A program made the position numbers and the translations under genes. From NCBI GenBank assembly GCA_035610365.1, contig CM069432.1:281054709-281118708 (forward strand): a DNA stretch of 64,000 nt, given 5' to 3'. Source of the DNA: Aquatica leii. Taxonomy: Eukaryota; Arthropoda; Insecta; Coleoptera; Lampyridae. This document shows, piece by piece, positions 12,439 to 23,835 of the stretch. The first letter of the stretch is position 1, and the number at the start of each line of letters is the position of its first letter. The notes beneath the pieces are model-generated. The model was not told the origin of the DNA. It saw only the letters and a list, made by a program, of their open reading frames with translations, and searched no databases.

Positions 12439-13957
12439 GATAGCCTACATTAGCCGGACCCTGACCAACACAGAAAAGAATTACTCAATTATCGAATTAG
12501 AGTGTTTGGCGGTAGTTTGGGCGGTAAGAAAACTGAAAGGGTATCTGGAAAGTTACCGTTTTCAGGTAATCAGCGACCACCGGAGTCTGAAGTGGCTCAA
12601 AACGATGGATAAACCCACAGCCCACCTTGTTCGATGGATCCTGGAGCTACAACAATTTGATTTTGAAATCGTATACCGTCCCGGAGCACAAAACGTCGTT
12701 ACAGACGCCTTGTCTCGTCTTCATGAAGAAGAGAGTCAACACCCCGTAGCTACGTTAACAGAAGGTACAACCCCCTGTCGCTGGTATCAACAAATGCTTC
12801 TCCGCACCCAAGAGAAACCCGACGACTGGCCCGAGTACAAAATACATAACCACCAAGTATATAAGAACTTCCCGATGGTGAGTCCCGAGGTTAGTGAAGG
12901 ACTACAAGCTAGTTGGAAATTGTGCGTTCCAAAATCCCAGCGACGCCAAGTTCTAAAAGAATGCCACGACGCAAACACCGCCGGACATTTAGGGGTTGCT
13001 AAGACCCTAAAAAGAGTCTTCCAGAATTATTACTGGCCCGGTATCTCTAGGAACGTCCTAACCCATGGCCGCCGATGTCAGAAATGTAATGAGTACAAAG
13101 GACAAGCAGGAATGCCGGCAGGAAGGATGCATTTCTATCCGAGTCATCAACCCTGGGAGATAGTCAGTGGGGATCTAATGGGACCGTTTCCCAGGTCGAA
13201 AAAGGCTAATTGCCATTTATTAATATTCCAGGACAAGTTTACCAAGTGGACCGAGGTACAACCGCTAAAAGCAGCCACCACAGCCACGATTATCAAAGCC
13301 CTGAAAACCCAACTAATGCATAAATTTGGTACTCCGAAAGTAATACTCGCCGATAACGGCCCCCAGTTTACGAGTAAAAATTTCCAAGAAGAAAAAATTT
13401 CCTTGGCATCCAGGCTCGGCTTACTCCCCCGTACACCCCGCAGGCGAATCCTGTCGAACGAATGAACAAAGTATTAGGCATTATGATCGCTAAAACAACA
13501 GGACCTGACCAACGAGACTGGGACCAACACCTCGATGAGATTGCATTTGTCGTAAACACGTCGCAACATACGTCGACCTGATTCACCGTGCCCTCCTCAA
13601 TTTTCAATCAATTCAACGAATAACCACTGCCGCTCATATGGGAAGCATCAAATACCACTCGAAGAGTTGTAAAAACTGATTGTTCTTTCAAAACACCATG
13701 ATGTGGTAAATAATAGGAAATATTCGTCAACGAATTTGACCCAGATATATGTCCAGCTAAAGAATACTCTGATAAAAACTCAACAAAAACGAGATTTGGC
13801 TGGATTGTACGAGTTTCCTAATAATCCCGGAGATTTTCTAAACCTCAAATCTGCCATCGGTCTTTCGATAAGTGGTTTCCACAAAATGTTTCTTACATGC
13901 TACATGTTTAAGAGCATCGATCATATTATTAAAAAGAAGTTCTTCGAGAAGCCATAA
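12435..13957 (+). pseudogene. pol: C-terminal RNase H and integrase of G1 pol, frameshifted
   Basis: RNase H resumes with IAYISRTLTNTEKNYS, ELECLAVVWAVRKLKGYL and the DHRSLKWL segment, ending in the DALSRL tail. The integrase has an HHCC zinc-binding domain (HDANTAGHLG...YYWPGIS...CQKCN), the first catalytic Asp in SGDLMGPFP and the second in LADNGPQFTS. A frameshift near 13390-13440 separates these from the catalytic Glu in ANPVERMNKVL, readable in another frame, then a stop near 13580. C-terminal integrase sequence (IYVQLKNTLIKTQQKR, then an LSISG...IIKKKF stretch) can be followed to about 13957. No 3' LTR follows; the copy is truncated and abuts a BEL/Pao relic on the opposite strand. Confidence 0.8.
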
Positions 13958-13979
13958 TCTTTCAATTTGCTCATGCAAA

Positions 13980-14880
13980 TCACAATCAACAAAATTTGAT
14001 TAGATAATACTGGGCCAGACAATATCCATCCCAAATGCGTGTTGTGCAAAACGGCATATTTTGACCTATATTAAACTGTTGTGGCAGCAACAACGTCCAA
14101 AAAACACCACTCCCTAACAGTATCTCAATTCTCGAAGGAACATTGAAGGATGGACCAGCTAAATAAAATTTTAATGGAAATGACATATACAAAGAATTAA
14201 CTTTTTTTGAAGGAATCTGAAGTGATCTCATCCAAAACAAAACAAGTAAATTTTCTTTTGTAATCACTAGATGAATTAATGTGAAGATCACAAATAACAT
14301 TAACAAACGAACTTTGATTACCTACTCCCAAAAGAAGCTGGTTTGTAGGTCTCGTAACCAATTTCAATGTTTTACTAAAAGACTTTGTTATAATATTAAC
14401 AGTACTACCAGAATCCAACATTGTTTTATCTGCACGAGGATTATATGGCGTACCTAAGACTTCCACCATAGCCGTAGGCAACAGAATAGAAGATCTAGAC
14501 GAATTAGCAGATAAGGTACTTAGAACATTGCTTGCAGAATTTTACAACGGCCGAGATATCTTCTCGTAAACCTGAAGACGACAGTGGAACATACTGACGA
14601 GATGTACTACCTGCAGACAAATTCTCGAGATAGGACTCCGGCATTCGAGCTTAAGCTTCATTTTTACCTGGGGACGCAATTGAATTAGATGTATTATTTG
14701 ATGACTCAACCGAAACTTCCAAATGCAAAAAAAAAACTGTGATGCTTTTTGTGTCAAAATCGTGCGTGCAAACGACTGACGACGTCGATAAAAGAAACTT
14801 TAAATAGGAAACAGAATACTCCAAATCGCACCTCCCACACAAATAAATTCTTTAGGTTCATACGATCTATGAAAAAAAAA
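13980..14880 (-). pseudogene. BEL/Pao Gag C-terminus and protease relic
   Basis: Reading on the minus strand from 14880, a degraded Gag zinc region (CGRCDLEYSV..., then DTKSITVFFLHLE, the remnant of the C-x2-C...HHTLLHLE motif of BEL/Pao Gag) is followed by a retropepsin with LDSGSTVNIITKSFSKTL (DSG in place of DTG, normal for this superfamily) and by LAGPSFNVPSRIEILLG, matching the conserved LADP-x-F-x4-IDxLxG segment before the RT. The order Gag to protease is right for BEL/Pao. At least two frameshifts separate the parts and nothing of the RT remains. No LTRs were found. Confidence 0.7.
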
Positions 14881-15972
14881 TCAAGTTGCCCTAAATTAGT
14901 ACAAATACTTCGGTAAATTGGCTTTCTAATTCCTTTGTAATCGTAGTAATTAAAACAATGGTTCCGATATGCTCAATTAACGTAGATCGAATACAGATCC
15001 AAAACGATTCTCAATACTTTATTGATTGTATAGTCATCATAGGAATTTTCAAGTATGAAAAAACAGGTGTCAGTATCCCAACATTAATTGAAACGTGTCG
15101 GTAGCCAAAATTGCTAATGATAAAATAGAAAAATCGAATTGCGCCCAAAAATGACAATGCATTCTTACCCCGATAAATTCCTCACAACAAACTTATCTTA
15201 AACCATAATTTAGTATTAAAAAGCAGCGTGGATGATTGAAGATATTTAATAATGGAGAAACTCACGGAATTTACACATGCGTCTGACTTTCGTTCTACAT
15301 AAAATGGAAGTGGCCGACATATGTCGCAAGGACAGATGACGTTCGGTATGTAAAAAGTACGTTCGGACACAGAATTCATACAGTAGGAAAACCACACCGA
15401 AATATTTCTAACATAACACATTCCTTCAGCAAAATACGAAGTACGATGAGCGATTAAGAAATTAAGTTGCCGCATAGTGAAATACTTTAGAAATGTCAAT
15501 GAGCCAAATGCTTGGTACAAAAACAGTAGACTAGAAATTGGTGTTGAGATTTATGTTGAATATTGTCCAAAATTGTTTTTAATACGTGAAAACCATAAAG
15601 ATTTTTTTAAAAATCATCAGATATTTATATACAACAAATAGATGTATCTCAATCAGTTCAAGCGTAGCAAAAATTAAAGGGCGTTTTTGGCAACGCATCT
15701 GTATAAATTATTTAAAAAAAATATGATCAAGTTTCACTGTTTGGATACATATTGGATCCCCCAGTAAACAAAGAATCTAAATATTGTTTCCAAACATTTT
15801 GCAGGTACTGAATTATTACCTGTTGCCCAATGCAGGTCGGATCTCTTTAAAAAATATATGTTTTTGAATGAAAAGGCACAAGATGTGGTAACAACGAGCA
15901 CGACAAAAAGTGCTTGTCGTCGCACGTTGAGTTTTCGGCGAATACCCATTGTACAAGGTTAGCGCGGCACCT
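14881..15972. other. Unassigned AT-rich sequence
   Basis: Open frames at 15182-15520 and 15734-15949 (minus) show no family features. This could be the decayed 5' part of the BEL/Pao copy next to it, but I cannot see Gag motifs here. Confidence 0.4.
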
Positions 15973-17229
15973 TGTTACCTCTACTCTCTACTCCTACTCA
16001 GAAGCTGCACCAGATGGAGTATGATGCATTTGACCCCACCGCTATTTTTTCTTGCACTTTCACATTCGTCAGAGCATTCCATTACGTTATGCGGTTTGAG
16101 CCTTGTCTGCCATGAAAAGGTTGCGTTCGGCTGCTTCCTCGACCTAACTCGATTTTGCCCGAGTTCTTGCCCGTGTAATTGATGGGTCTTCCATCACTTT
16201 CAGCGTTTGCCAAGACGTCACGTCGTCTTCATGGTGGCGCGATTCCTACAAGCGAGTACAATTTGCCAAGAGTAGGTTTGATGCATCTGAATATTATTTT
16301 TGCCGTATTATTTACAGCCGTGTCTTCCTTTTTCGAATGCGTCTTTCCGCTCTACACAGGCGCAGGTTCTTACCTGCATAAATTTCATGATGTAGTGCCC
16401 TGTATATTGATTGCCTTAGAGTTGGATTTTTGTTTTCGACGCCCTCTGGGAAGTTGAGTTTTACTTTATTTTCCTGTCAAGACGTCAAACCGTCAACTAC
16501 TTAATATCGTGCTTGTGATGGGTTAACTTTTTAATATTCTAACATCGGTGTTTATGGAAATTAAAATTTAATTTGAAAACGCATTTCTAGTAGTTTATTC
16601 ATCACAGGCACGTCATGTCAACGTTTTGGCTGTACGTTTCATTGTATACCTTTATGAAACTATTATAATTCTTTTCTCCGAGATACTACTCCTTATGCGT
16701 GAGTCGATTGCGATGTCAACTTTTACTTAATGTGTGCAACAGCATTCGATAATCAGGTTTTTATGTCTAATTTCTTTTAGCACTAATGAACAATTTTGTA
16801 GATTTTTGCTTTCGTCAGTCATTGTGTTGACACGATTTGCTATTCATAATTATTCCAGATCGACTCAACGAGGAAAACATTTTCTTCGGGCAAGTACTGG
16901 ATTGTGGGTAATTTTATTTAATTACTTTGTTGCTGTCAGAAAATTCTCTAACAAAGTTTTGCTTATTCTAATTTACGCAATTACAATAATTGTTTTAACA
17001 CCATTTAGGTATTTTCATTCATTATTTTGTGTATCGCAATCTGTGAACCATAGATATTTGTCCTGTAATTTTCTTCGCTATCCACACCGTATGTGTAAAC
17101 CTATGTATTGTGTGTTTCCGATACTTCCGGCATTATGGATTGAATAATGTACTACAAAATTTCTAGTGCTCGTTGTTAATAATCTACGTTATTAAATTAA
17201 AGGTATTATACATATTCATTTTTTTCTTT
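15973..17229. other. Unassigned stretch, possibly the remainder of an old LTR
   Basis: The stretch starts with TGTTAC at 15973 and leads into the recognisable LTR-F-like segment ending GTAACA at 17429. The span 15973-17429 (1,457 bp) is close to the length of the solo LTR at 47206-48648 (1,443 bp). However, I see no sequence similarity in this left part and no matching target duplication (ACCT against CAGT). Plus-strand open frames at 16179-16457 and 16734-17147 (137 codons, rich in hydrophobic residues) resemble nothing I know. Confidence 0.3.
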
Positions 17230-17429
17230 TTTTGGTTACACGAAGACCAGTGTAACAAGGATTACGAACCTGATTTCGTTACAAGCTTTTGGACCTTTTG
17301 TTTTGATTGAAACAGAAGTTTTACTTAGAAAAGTCTGGCGCTCTTTAAATTCTATTTATCTGAAACTTCCCTATCTCCAACTAGTGTGAGTTGGTCGTGC
17401 AAGGTTCGTAAGATCTATAGCTTGTAACA
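17230..17429 (+). mobile_element. Diverged LTR-F-family fragment, opposite orientation
   Basis: The reverse complement reads from the end: TGTTACAAGC, then ACGAACCTTGCACG, CCAACTCACAC, GCGCCAGA and finally AGGTTCGTAATCCTT. These blocks appear in the same order in the solo LTR at 47206. The other LTR-F copies sit in the opposite orientation. It is strongly diverged, so it is an old copy. Confidence 0.6.
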
Positions 17430-17619
17430 CAGTATACTACGCAGATGGAGACATAGTCCTAAAGCTGATGTACTAAGTTTAAATGAGTTTGCTCCCCAGT
17501 TACCTTCATTAAGCTTCCTAACAATGTTGTTTCTGGCACACACTTTCTTTTTCGTAGTATAGCATTGCTCGTTGTAGGTAAGGAAGCAATCGAGGATAAC
17601 TCCTAAGTTTGCAGCGTTC

Positions 17620-18340
17620 GGGGTTCTCCCTTTTCCATTTTACCTAAAATTTTGTCCGCGCTTGGTTTTTTCGATGGAAGGCGCACCCTTGCGTTTTGGT
17701 CGGAGGTAGTAATCAGCATAATAGTTTTAAATCCTACTCTAGAGTTTTCTCCGTTTCTTTGAAGGTAGAGCGTTGAGCAGCCAAGAGGGTATCGTCGGCG
17801 TAGATAAAGCGTCGCAGGTTCACTAGAGTGGGCTAGTATAGATGTTGAAAAGCAGGGGGGTCAAAACGTTTTGTGGTAAACCATTTGCTTACCTACGCTA
17901 CCTGCTAAATTTCCTTCAGAGACGAACTGAAAATAATCTGTTGCGCAATAAGGAGTCAATCGTCATGATAAGTTCATACTCCTGTGCATAATAAGTTTGT
18001 ACACTTTGTGGAGCAGAAGACTGTAGATCACTGTGTTATAGGCCGCAGACAAATCTATAAAAGCGACTCCTCTTAGTTTCCCTTTATTCATATTCAATGT
18101 ATTCGGTGAAGTTAAAGGATTGCTCATAACAGAATTGTGTATGGTTTTCGTCGATGCTGTTCCTGATTTTAAAAAAGATTATCTCTAAGAGCATGTAGCT
18201 ATGACATAGAAGTGAGATTAGGCGGTAGTTCTTTTTACGTCATTTCTTCAAGATAGCTGTAATTTCCGCTTTCTGCCATATATTTGGAATTTCTATTAAA
18301 AAATTTAGTTGCACTAAAATGGCTGAGATCTCAAACAGAT
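17620..18340 (-). pseudogene. LINE reverse transcriptase relic (Jockey/R1-like)
   Basis: On the minus strand one can read, through several stops and frameshifts, IPNIWQKAEITAI (the P-x-WK-A motif), a YRLISLL segment (NYRPISLL), NGLPQNVLTPLLFNIYTS (the GLPQGSVLSPLLFNIY motif, degraded) and FIYADDT, the catalytic box, at about 17788-17808. The order is correct for the RT domain of a non-LTR element. It is independent of the LINE at 11-12.4 kb, which keeps only the downstream region. It is far too damaged to be functional. Confidence 0.75.
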
Positions 18341-18869
18341 GCTCCTGATAAAGAGCGGATGTTTTTTCTTATGTATTAGTTCATTCAGAAATCAGATATA
18401 GGCTACGCAATACGGTAAATTTGTGCATATTGAACCATCTCACAAAAACTCTCTGCCAAAAGTTGATTTGGACTAGTAAAATTTGGCCAAACCGTGTAGT
18501 ATACTTTAGAAAAAAAGATGTAAAAATTACCAAGACTTAGATGAGTGCTTTTCACAATAAAAAAATATTTCCCGCAGGCCTACAAATGGTTCAATATAAG
18601 AAACTGGTTGCCAAATTTGAACGACTAGTACTCGAAATGGAATCTACATCAAATTACGTAAAAGCTTGCTTACAAATTACAAAAAGTCATTAAATTCATA
18701 TTTAACATATTATAATACCGTAATGTAAACAAGAAATATGCAAAAAAACAAAAAAAAAACAACTGTGCCTGTACCATCAGTAACTACCACAGTTTAAATT
18801 CTGTTTGCGAAATAAAACAAAATTAAGAAATTTTCCTACAACAAAATAAAATAACGAGTTCCAGGTAAT

Positions 18870-19910
18870 TAAAGTTATGTAAAGCAATTTTTTTTCTTGC
18901 GCGGACCGACCACGGTACATTTGCAATACACCCATAGTTTGCAGCCCCTGTATCATATCATCTTTTGTCTCCATTTCACATTTTTTGCAGTACCACGACT
19001 ATTTTTGCCTTTTAGACGAGCTGTTTGGAGCTTTAATTTGTTTCGTCCTTTATCTGTAGTGTCTTTCGCTTCAAGTGTGTCTTTGTAAAGCAGTCCCTTT
19101 TGTTTTTCTTTGGGTCGCACTGGCTTAGTTTGGTAAAGAAGCAATGTCTGTTAAGCTCACAGATGGTAATGGTAATGTTGACCTGCTACAAGCTATGGGA
19201 CTACTTGTTGGCAAGAGTACAGTTTTTGGATTCCACTAAAAGCACATAGGCGTTATCTTCGTTGCTGGTGCTCATTTTCTTTTCCTGGGTTATGGGCGTT
19301 TCCTCGATTGTGTTTTTACATCAAGGTTCAGTATCGGTGGGATCATTTTCATGTAGAGTTTCAGACGCAACAAAATCATCTGTTCGGCGGCCAAACTTCA
19401 GATGGCATTTACTACAGTAGTTTTCTTTCTATATGCCTCATTTAATAACCACGCAACTTGATATTGTGTCACTGTAAAAGTAGGACTTTTTTTTCCTTCG
19501 TCGGCTGCACGACATCAACAAAATACTGCAGCCACTGGAGAAAAATGTTGCTGGTTATATAACACAAACCTGATATGCCAACATTACTGCCGGATTGAGC
19601 TCTATTGCTGAGTTCCTCGGTGCATCCAGCAGCACTGACACAACAGACAATGGTTGTATTCACCACGCGTTTTCGACTTGCAACCGAACCGACTGCTTTA
19701 GCGCCTTTGCTAGTCAAAACTTTTTGGCACTATTTAACTGCAGTTTCTGCCCGGAGCTTTTTTAGAACCTTTACCAAGTTTATTGTTGTTTCTACCATTA
19801 TAAAAAAAGGTGCTTTTGAAATTTCGTAATCTCGGCAACATTCGTTAAGTTTCTTTCTTTCCACGGAATATGCATTCAAAGACATCTGCAATATCTTCAG
19901 CAGTCCATTT
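18870..19910 (-). pseudogene. pogo/Tigger-like DDE_1 transposase relic
   Basis: The minus strand reads VLTSKGAKAVGSVASRKR, then VVNTTIVCCVSAAG, then FLQWLQYFVDVVQPTKEKKV followed by LLL. These are the successive landmarks of the DDE_1 domain of pogo-like transposases: K-G-x-K-x-VGS before the second strand, then FL-x-W-x-x-x-F and the P-x-KE-x-x-VLLL strand before the second catalytic Asp. The Asp itself falls at a frameshift. The region beyond (to about 18870) reads like the lysine-rich tail of these proteins (RPKEKQKGLLYKDT). Several stops are present and no terminal inverted repeats were identified. Confidence 0.65.
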
Positions 19911-22675
19911 TCTATAATTACCCTGTTTTGATATCTAAGGACAAATTTCTAAATTAGATCCTTTTATTATTTGAGCATTTCCTAATTTTACTCCCAATTC
20001 ATTTTTGGCAATTGCTTATGGTTCAAATTGCGCGACCAGCAGTAAACTACACGCTTAACCCTAAAATCACCAGTGCCTTTGGTTGTAATTTAACAATGCA
20101 AAGTACTCTTTAACAACTACTCTTCCTTACTGGTATTTTAAAATTTGTCTCACCTTTAAAGGTACTTTGGTATGCCCTTGTTGGGTGCACCCAAAACTAT
20201 ACGACAAAAGTGGTAAACACAAAGATGCGCGGCAAATGATCAAGCAGGGTAGAACACGCCCTGACTTTAATTCTATTTCATGTACATAGATGGCATTAGT
20301 TTCGATAAAAGTGGGCAAAAACCCACGGTTCAATTGGGGAGCCGGTTTAATATCGGCAATTTTACCCTAAATATTATAAAAGTTTGCTAATATTTATTTT
20401 TTTTTGTTTTCAGGTGAGGTTCTCTATTTTTTTGTATCCGAAACAATTTTTAAGTTTTTTTTCTATTGTAAAGAAATTTATTTTTAAGTATCTTTGTTCT
20501 CTTTCTTATTTAATTTTAATAATGGTCTTATTTAAAAAACCGTTTTGATTAAAATCGCGTTTTTCATAAAGATTTTAATCAGCTGATCTCAATGCTGAAA
20601 AAATACATTAATTATTGCTAATTTTAATTATTATTCTAATTTTTTGTATAAATATTAGAAAATGTGGCGCCAGCGTTTTACTATATCAACATTATTTAAA
20701 TATTTTTTTATATAAAAATTATGTAAATAAATTTCTAATCCAACTTATAAAATGTGGATCTTTTTTGTACGGATAATGATATGACAAAAAGACAACACCT
20801 GCTTTAACAAAATTTTAAAAACTTTCATATTCGGAGTGCCTAAAGCAACTTACTTTTTTAAGTACGTATCTAGATATAAACTAAATTTTTACTGGTAAAT
20901 ATCAAAAGTACTGAATAGTCAATAGTAAAATATTTAAATATTTTTATAATACAAATTAGGTAATTGTTTTAATTGACCTAAGGCTAAATCGACAATGTGT
21001 ATAATTCTTGTAGTATTTGAAAGTAGCAGTAACTAAGTTTAATTCCATTTTGTGTCATACAAAAATAACAAAGACATACCTTTAGCGTAAGAATTTACGC
21101 TCCAGTAAATTTTAAAAATTGCGCAACATCTTTAAGAAAGTAGTAACAAGATTACCTTACCGAAACCAAAATTTCGTTCTTTCTTTGAATGGTCATTGTG
21201 GGTACAAAATCCTATGAAACGCATACGTGTAAATTGGTCGAGTGTTACATAATAAGCAGAATGTCAATAGAGAACATTATTTGAATTTCAAAAGTACCGT
21301 CCGCTTCTAATTTTGAGTTCATTTTCGGTCAAGTGTGAATTTTGCAAATAAAGTAACCCCCTCATTGTGGACAGGTACGTTGTAAACAACCCGGTACTTG
21401 AGATTGTTGACTCACGTCACGGTCATTGAAATAAGGCGCCAGTTAACCAACCCCTTTTTTAAAGTCGGTTTTAAAATTTGGCCCTGGTAAGTGTTTTTTA
21501 GAATTTGTGGTAGGGATTAGTTTTGAAAATTATTAAAAAAAACCACGCAGAAAGGTGCGAATCTTATCAGCAAAGTAGTGTCAAGTCTGAATAGTAAAGG
21601 GTAAACATGGGGCAGATGCAGAGCAAGCTGTATTCGTGGGTGTAAATAAAGGATCGGGTAGCAAAATTGAAAACGATATATTCTATATTTCTGGGCAAAA
21701 TGCAGATGTTACGGTCAGGTACCTAAAGGGTACTAAGCAGATGCAAAAATAACTATAATACTTTTCCTTTCAGTTTGGCGATTGAAGATAAAGGAATTAA
21801 TATTTTCTTGCTGAAGGTTTGGGGTGTATGTGTAGAGGTCGATAGACTTTTGCCACATAGCATAAAACCAATGATTTAAATAAAAAAAAATTCAGTTTAG
21901 AGAGTAAAAAATGTTTTTGGAAACAAAATACTCGCTTAGACTTATTTTAATACTTACCAAAAAAATTCCAAAAAGTTTTATTACAGAATCGTTTTCAATG
22001 GTCAGAAATTGTAAAGATAAATGACCGCAATACCTGCCGTATTAAGCATTAAAGCACAAATGAAAAGTACACGTGTTTTGTTTGTAATTTTACGGCTTTT
22101 AGCTCGAAATATAATTCTCTATTTGTGTAAAAACGTGAACTTTTGAATTCGGCGTGTGCTCAACACACGATTCTTTGTGCGTGAAATGGCATGCAGAGAT
22201 TAACACAAAAAAGATTCAAGTTTCTAGATAATTAAGTTAAAACCGGACTGATGCAGCCGTCAGTAGCACCGATCTTCTGTGTACAATAAACAAGCGAACA
22301 AAACGCGAATATCCACCAGGTTTTTATTGAAAATAGAACTTAGGGTCATTTATCTGTCAATTAGCTTTGTGCATTTACAGATTTCTCTTGTATTTTGCGA
22401 TTTCGTGTTTTTGCTGCAGGCTACCTTTTCGAATGTCTTCATCATTATAAAATAAATCCTTTACTTATCGATTTGTAAATCTTTGTTGTGGTATTTATTT
22501 ATTATGTTTCTACTTGGAACAAATAAGGCAATACGCTTATGTAAAATTTTTCAAATTTATCGTAGCAAATTAGTCAAGTTCTATAGTTTAAAAAAAACAG
22601 CAACAGTGCACAGAATTCAAAATTCATAAGCGTAATTACAGAAAGGCTACTTTTATTTTTTTAAATTTCCGTTAT
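19911..22675. other. AT-rich DNA with no recognisable gene
   Basis: Nothing recognisable on either strand. Small minus-strand frames such as 20127-20333 lack support. Isolated GGCGCCAG words occur (near 20666 and 21436) without LTR context. Confidence 0.5.
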
Positions 22676-22957
22676 TGTAATGTACCTACACAAGATATAT
22701 GTTTTCTATATCAATAATCATTAGAATAAGTAACTAATATAAAATATCTATTTATTTGTAAAGACAATCAATGGATATAAATAAGACCAGAAATTCAAGA
22801 AGCAAAATAAAAAAGGCTACAAAGAATCCGAAGATTACTAAATTTACAAGTGTGTTAATAAAACTTAAATAATTTCTAAATTAAGAAGTAAATATAATAA
22901 ATTAATCATAAATTTGTGCTGCAATTATTCTACAACACCCGAGTGCAACCCATTACA
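22676..22957 (+). mobile_element. Short 5' LTR (about 282 bp) of a gypsy-like element
   Basis: The proposed LTR starts TGTAATG and ends CCATTACA, giving a TGTAA/TTACA inverted repeat. It is followed two bases later by a primer-binding-site-like TGGTGTCAG sequence. AATAAAACTT near 22857 fits a polyadenylation signal. The left boundary rests only on the inverted repeat, because no 3' LTR is present. Confidence 0.5.
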
Positions 22958-22959
22958 AT

Positions 22960-22977
22960 TGGTGTCAGAAGCGTAAT
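22960..22977 (+). other. Primer-binding site, TGGTGTCAG type
   Basis: TGGTGTCAGAAGCGTAAT begins two bases after the inferred LTR end. The TGGTGTCAGAAG start is common at gypsy-type primer sites. I cannot assign the tRNA with confidence. Confidence 0.55.
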
Positions 22978-23323
22978 ATCTGGAACAGAAAATCTATCAG
23001 TACACGAGAAGCAGTCAAAAAAAGTTCTTAGACGACATCTCAAAAATTTAAAAAACAATATTCAAAAATCAGAATCAACAAGTTTATACCTGGGTCAACT
23101 AGAATGTGGTCCGCAGCAAATCTACAATTTTTTAAGCATGTTTAATTCTGATAATCAAAAACAAAAATCAATTGAACAAAATTTAAAAATCAACATTAAC
23201 CCTTCGACAAATAATGCAGCCAAAATGTCCAAGATATCCATCGAGCTTGCAGAAAAAATGATAATTAAATTCGATGGAAATAAACAAAAATTGTACGAGT
23301 TTATAGATGTTCTGATCTTTTGA
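22978..23323 (+). pseudogene. gag: Gag N-terminal stub of an LTR retrotransposon
   Basis: The frame stays open from upstream of the primer site to a stop at 23321-23323. The recognisable part begins at the ATG at 23225: MSKISIELAEKMI followed by IKFDGNKQKLYEFIDV, which matches the IPxFDGNxxxLxEFI start of many arthropod gypsy Gag proteins. The product stops right after this motif, where an AATAG-rich simple repeat begins, so the element is truncated here. Upstream in-frame residues (KVLRRHLKNLKNNI) may be a real N-terminal extension or translated leader. Confidence 0.5.
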
Positions 23324-23355
23324 AATAGAATAGAATAGAAAATAGAATAAAGACA
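23324..23355. repeat. AATAG simple repeat
   Basis: GAATAGAATAGAAAATAGAATA marks the breakpoint at the end of the gag stub. Five-base repeat, about four to five imperfect units. Confidence 0.6.
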
Positions 23356-23454
23356 GACAATAAGAAGAGGGCGTGCTATTCGGATACGTGGGGCGAAAGT
23401 AACCTGAAAACAGAGGCCTATTACACTGAACCAAAAAGGTACATAACTACAATG

Positions 23455-23835
23455 AAAAAGTTCATTGGGCCGATGAATACTAACATTAAAAATTAGCCTA
23501 AGATTGCTTACATTGCCGCAATGAAAAAACGTCCATTATCTCAAAGAGAAGTAGTTGATTGCATTAATGTTTCTAGTTCACTGAGATGATGGAGGGGAAC
23601 ATTAATATCAAAACTAGTTTCATTAGCTCAGTGAAAACCGTTCATTGTCGCAATCAACAGGCGTTAATTGAGGCAAAGAGTACAGTCATTGCTTCAAAGA
23701 ATACATTCATTGTGTCAATGAATGTAGTTCATTGAACTGATGAATTAATTATTCATTGATTCAATGAATAATTCATTGTGTCAACGCATAGTGCGCATTA
23801 AATTACCGAATATATTCATTACCTCAATGAACCCA
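23455..23835. repeat. Array of imperfect palindromes, TTCATTG...CAATGAA type, ~21-23 bp period
   Basis: About fifteen units are visible, each of the form (G/A)TTCATTG, four to six variable bases, then CAATGAA or a variant such as CGATGAA or CAAAGAA. Examples are near 23458, 23508, 23627, 23688, 23709 (ATTCATTGTGTCAATGAAT), 23731, 23753 and 23815. Each unit can fold into a small hairpin. Units are more alike towards the right end. It has no resemblance to a known element end and lacks the constant repeats and unique spacers of CRISPR. Confidence 0.65.

Noticed and set aside
16734-17147. 137-codon plus-strand frame as a gene
   Set aside because: No recognisable motif or relatives, located next to an LTR fragment; probably chance.
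15973-17429. A complete 1,457-bp reverse-oriented LTR-F
   Set aside because: Only the last 200 bases resemble LTR-F and the flanks (ACCT/CAGT) do not form a target duplication, so only 17230-17429 is called.
23455-23835. CRISPR-like array
   Set aside because: Units are imperfect palindromes without constant repeats and unique spacers, and the DNA is eukaryotic.
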